This document shows, in pieces, positions 7,520-10,000 of a stretch of DNA of 10,000 nucleotides. Every line of letters begins with the position of its first letter. The first letter of the stretch is position 1. The position numbers were made by a program, and so were the translations under genes. The stretch is from Theodoxus fluviatilis (taxonomy: Eukaryota > Mollusca > Gastropoda > Cycloneritida > Neritidae), in NCBI GenBank assembly GCA_034096865.1, contig JAWQFJ010018343.1, forward strand, positions 15,001 through 25,000. Direction: 5' to 3'. The notes beneath the pieces were generated by a model. The model worked only from the letters and a program-made list of their open reading frames with translations. It made no database searches and was not told where the DNA came from.

Positions 7520-7577
7520 GCCTCAGCAAAGATTATATAGTTGATCGTATGTATAGATCTATAATCTTTGCCGAAGG
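7520..7577. repeat. Palindromic element containing the dispersed motif
   Basis: GCAAAGATTATA at 7526-7537 and TATAATCTTTGC at 7560-7571 are perfect 12-bp inverted arms around 22 bases. The match continues imperfectly outward (GGCCTCA against the complement of CGAAGGCG). The right half also contains the perfect 12-bp palindrome TATAGATCTATA at 7552-7563. The left arm is the 17-bp motif shared with 6668-6684. This is consistent with a tiny foldback or MITE-like insertion, although no target duplication was recognised. Confidence 0.7.
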
Positions 7578-7915
7578 CGAAGCGGCAACTTAATTCACTT
7601 GATCGAATGACTTTCTGGCCGCAAATCACCTTCTTGACAGGTATGTATTGGTTTGCATTTCCTAAAGATATTCCACAGGGGTGTATACGTTGATAAAAAA
7701 GCTTGCATTCTTCGATAATAATGAAAATTAGATCGTTCCATCAACACCATGTAGATTCAATAGGCCTATGATACCCTATGTCATGTGCGCGTTCGATTTC
7801 CCAACGCCTGCTACAAAAAACAAAGCCAAAACACCCCCATTATTGCAGCAAATCATTTTGTTACACATTACACAGTGAATGTATTCACAAACATGATCGG
7901 AACGCATCAGAAACG
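7578..7915. other. Unique AT-rich sequence, no gene seen
   Basis: Nothing gene-like stands out between the palindromic element and the inverted 94-bp repeat copy. The one clear structure is the palindrome GTGAATGTATTCAC at 7875-7888. A TTCGATTTCC word near 7794 resembles a tRNA B box, but no T-arm pairing or A box surrounds it. Confidence 0.5.
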
Positions 7916-8008
7916 CGTCGAGAAACAAGCAATTTTACTTGTCGGTAAGCGTTGACAGTACTTCCATTGATTCACCCATGTTACCTTCCGCTTGGGGGCG
8001 CTGCGTTT
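7916..8008 (-). repeat. Dispersed 93-94 bp repeat, inverted copy
   Basis: Read on the - strand it starts AAACGCAGCGCCCCC and ends GTTTCTCGACG, aligning end to end with 6726-6819. Differences are scattered, with a cluster near the middle (ATCACACCGC against CTGTCAACGC), and this copy lacks one base in GTAAATATTG. The divergence indicates the copies separated long ago or come from different source copies. Two overlapping - strand frames covering it are not supported as genes. Confidence 0.85.
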
Positions 8009-8961
8009 CCCAGCGTCTTGTAACTCCATATAGCAACAGCTCGTTATGACCGGTCTTTGTATGAATAGTCTTTGGTGTGATAGCGTTGAAACTGACCTGT
8101 AACCACATATTGGATTTTTGCAAAGTGACACGACCAGTTCGTTGCCTGTTATGTGTTTCTCACGTACCAAACCGGTAGGTTTTCTGTTTGAGATGAATAT
8201 ACGTTAAACAGTCACTACGAGACCAAATCATGACAGATTAATTTTTTTAAGTTCGAAAATGGTGAATCACCAATTAATGATCCGTTATCCTTGATGTCCA
8301 ATAAACAAGGACATGGCAGGCTTCCAGAGAACTCGACACCAGCACGTGTCTCTTTCTCACTACTCTTCGTAGTTACGGGGGTTTCTGGCGACACTAAGGT
8401 GCCTGCCCGATGTGAGGTGTGCGACATGTAAAATATTAGTTGTGACATTCTCTCACACTCGAAGTGTGCAGATGATGCACACAGCTGCTTATCTGTACTG
8501 TCATTCTAAATACTCATGTATCGTCTTCTGTGTAAAATGCGATAACACGGGAGTTTCGTGTTTAAAAATCGGAAAGGAAAGGTTGTCTTTCAACGCAATT
8601 GGGCTGGTGTGAAGTTGATATCCTGACACCTGTCGTCGACATGAAGCTAATGAGAAATAATAATCGTTTATGAGTTAAAACACATATCTGTGTGTGAATT
8701 CGAAATACTCTTCGGGGACTTTCATCCTTGGTGACTACAAGAGCAGTGTCCTGTATGTGGTCAGTGGCAACAACCGAAACGCTGAATCAATCCCCACGAG
8801 TATCCACATCCGTGCAAAAGTCTCTCAACGAGACCATGCCAGAATGATAATCATGTATGTTGTTTGCTGGTCGCGTTATTTCTGATAAAGAGGAATAGTT
8901 AAAGTCAGATTGTGTACTGTTGGACAGCGGAGGTAGCGGATAGAGTCATAGTGGTCGCAGG
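8009..8961. other. Unique sequence, one coding-like patch
   Basis: Small inverted pairs are visible: ATGTCC with GGACAT at 8294-8314, and GTGTGCA with TGCACAC at 8464-8482. CCAATAAACAAGG near 8300 includes an AATAAA string. The most coding-like part is 8694-8885, listed separately. No tRNA, rRNA or clear promoter is found. Confidence 0.45.
8694..8885 (+). other. Coding-like patch, possible exon of unknown function
   Basis: The frame contains FILGDYKSSVLYVVSGNN and ends in TGA at 8883-8885. Its codons favour C or G in third position over the central 35 codons more than the surrounding AT-rich DNA, which is a mild coding signal. It starts at GTG, so it would have to be an internal or terminal exon. 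AG dinucleotides after the pyrimidine-containing stretch at 8718-8745 could act as an acceptor but are not strong. No family is recognised. Confidence 0.2.
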
Positions 8962-8967
8962 AATAAA

Positions 8968-8994
8968 CTGACAAAGGGTTTTGACCGAAACGTA
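8968..8994 (+). mobile_element. Retroelement-tail-like stem-loop motif (relict)
   Basis: CTGACAAAGGGTTTTGACC is followed by GAAACGTA. A small stem GGT at 8977-8979 pairs with ACC at 8984-8986. The layout CTGA, AAG, short stem-loop, CGAAACGT resembles a motif seen in 3' regions of several animal retroelements, and is superficially like a hammerhead ribozyme core (CTGANGA ... GAAAC). The G of the hammerhead CTGANGA is A here and the stem is too weak, so it is not a working hammerhead as read. A short AT-rich tail and a (CT)n array follow, as often seen after retroelement 3' ends. Confidence 0.3.
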
Positions 8995-9046
8995 TCTTTT
9001 AAAGAAAATTTATTGAAGTTCCTTTTTTCCTAACATCCTCCCCTCC

Positions 9047-9048
<2 letters not shown>

Positions 9049-9121
<73 letters not shown>

Positions 9122-9153
9122 TCTTTCTCTCTTTCTCTCTCTCTCTTTCTCTC

Positions 9154-9209
<56 letters not shown>

Positions 9210-9225
9210 CCTCTCTCTCTCTTTC
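9049..9225. repeat. (CT)n microsatellite, about 177 bases
   Basis: CT repeats are interrupted by CTAT once, by several CTTT steps between about 9122 and 9166, and by CCCC near 9207-9210. The central CTTT-bearing part has an internal rhythm (CTCTTTCTCTTTCTCT). Polypyrimidine mirror symmetry gives triplex potential. Confidence 0.98.
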
Positions 9226-9466
9226 ATAGGTTGAACGGAATCAGGCAGTCACGGTATTACCGCAGTTTTGTCCCGTGCAGGGTAATGACCTCGATATTCA
9301 ATTGTCACAAACAAGTGCCACTGGATCCTAGGACTACTCAACCGTGTCTTCTTCAGAGACACACTTGTTCATGCCAGCATCCATTGGCCTCTGAGGTGCA
9401 AAGAAGACGAAATTCAAATTATGTCATGCGCCTAATGCTTAGGAGATGGAACTGCAAGTGCGACCT
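9226..9466. other. Unique sequence, no gene seen
   Basis: A 108-codon frame crosses this stretch but its end is a translation of the TG/CG tract, so it is not called. One small hairpin is present: GTGTCT at 9344-9349 with AGACAC at 9357-9362. Confidence 0.5.
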
Positions 9467-9550
9467 CTGTGTGTGTGCGTACATGTGTGTAAACGTGTGT
9501 ATGTGTGTGCGTGCGCGAGCGCGCGCGTGCGTGTGTGTGTGTGAGCGTAT
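9467..9550. repeat. (TG)n/(CG)n tract with Z-DNA potential
   Basis: Alternating pyrimidine-purine runs most of the length, with a CG-rich core GCGTGCGCGAGCGCGCGCGT near 9509-9528 flanked by TGTGTG blocks. Alternating CG and TG is the established best former of left-handed Z-DNA. Cys/Val-rich and His/Thr/Arg-rich frames here are repeat translations. Confidence 0.93.
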
Positions 9551-10000
9551 GTTTTGATGGAAGTTCACACTACTGTCCAAACGCATCGGTCGAGCGTTCA
9601 TACGTGCATTTTTTTGCTCACAAAATACACAATCTTCAAAGTGTGTATTTAGAAATTACTCATTTTCAACAGAATCCCATACCGAATACATCATTAAGAA
9701 ATTCGATTGAAAGGACTCGATCTCAATCGAAGCCCTCGTTGCCAAGGTCATAACTTTTAGATCAGAATTTCGAGTGATTGTCAACCAAGAAAGAGTCGAA
9801 TGAAATTGATGTAAATTGAATACGGTGCATATACACCTGTGCTTGCGTCACAGATTCCTTTGAGGTCCGATCCGTAATTTTTTAAATTAACATTCTAACA
9901 ACGCCAAAACGAGCACACATGATTGAATCTGCGGAAATTCTCAGTATGTGATGCATGTTTAACTTTGATGAATGCTAGGCACAGAGTATCGTCGGAAACA
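9551..10000. other. AT-rich unique sequence with two perfect hairpins
   Basis: AAATACAC at 9623-9630 pairs with GTGTATTT at 9643-9650, and TTCGATTGA at 9702-9710 pairs with TCAATCGAA at 9723-9731. The 82-codon frame at 9505-9753 begins in the TG/CG tract at GTG and is not supported. No gene or RNA is recognised to the window end. Confidence 0.55.

Noticed and set aside
7785..7815. tRNA-like B box (GTTCGATTTCC)
   Set aside because: The neighbouring bases do not form a T arm, and there is no A box or acceptor pairing at the right distance.
7907..8170. Two overlapping - strand frames of 87 and 62 codons
   Set aside because: Both overlap the inverted 94-bp repeat copy in different frames, and neither shows a recognisable domain.
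8968..8994. Functional hammerhead ribozyme
   Set aside because: The essential G in CTGANGA is replaced by A, the stem after it is only three base pairs, and no flanking helices I or III were recognised.
9344..9362. Hairpin GTGTCT/AGACAC as an opposite-strand retroelement tail (CTGAAGAAGACAC on -)
   Set aside because: The expected downstream GAAACGT is missing, and six-base arms are common by chance.
9231..9753. Cys/Val-rich and His/Thr/Arg-rich frames
   Set aside because: Their distinctive parts are translations of the TG/CG tract on both strands.

Overview
This window looks like non-coding DNA from an animal nuclear genome, most plausibly a mollusc. No bacterial-style gene arrangement is present. 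Most of the longer open frames begin at GTG or TTG, lie inside low-complexity DNA, or are shadowed by equally open frames on the other strand. The base content is dominated by long dinucleotide arrays, pyrimidine tracts, minisatellites and short dispersed repeats. The mollusc assignment is an inference from overall texture and from a dispersed 93-94 bp element containing GGGAAGTAA; it was not tested by any search.

Layout. Positions 1-1149 are the end of a 59-bp satellite (19 full copies and a broken 20th) with visible higher-order structure. At 1271-1286 a fragment of the same unit appears in inverted orientation. Positions 1498-1948 are low complexity: a C/T-rich tract, a run of 21 C, then an interrupted (CA)n array. 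Positions 2029-2236 hold four tandem copies of an unrelated 52-bp unit. Positions 2237-3770 are mostly unique sequence with one or two weakly coding-like stretches and a degenerate copy of a short dispersed motif. Positions 3771-5336 are a 44-unit, mainly 36-bp CAG/CAA-derived minisatellite. It leaves a 552-codon frame open on the + strand, but that frame contains no ATG, and leucine-rich frames are open on the opposite strand.

Positions 5337-6410 are unique sequence with several small hairpins, and 6411-6598 are a C/T-rich tract. Positions 6660-8010 carry the most interesting undescribed structure. A 93-94 bp repeat occurs once forward (6726-6819) and once inverted (7916-8008) at about 84% identity. 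A second short motif, GCAAAGATTATATAGTT, occurs at 6668 and again at 7526, where it forms one arm of a palindromic element. Positions 8009-8961 are unique. A retroelement-tail-like stem-loop motif lies at 8968-8994, shortly before a (CT)n array at 9049-9225. A (TG)/(CG) tract with strong Z-DNA potential lies at 9467-9550, and the window ends in AT-rich DNA with two perfect small hairpins.

No protein-coding gene, tRNA, rRNA or CRISPR array can be supported from the sequence alone. The features do not form a pathway. What they share is repeat amplification (slippage, unequal exchange and probable short mobile elements).
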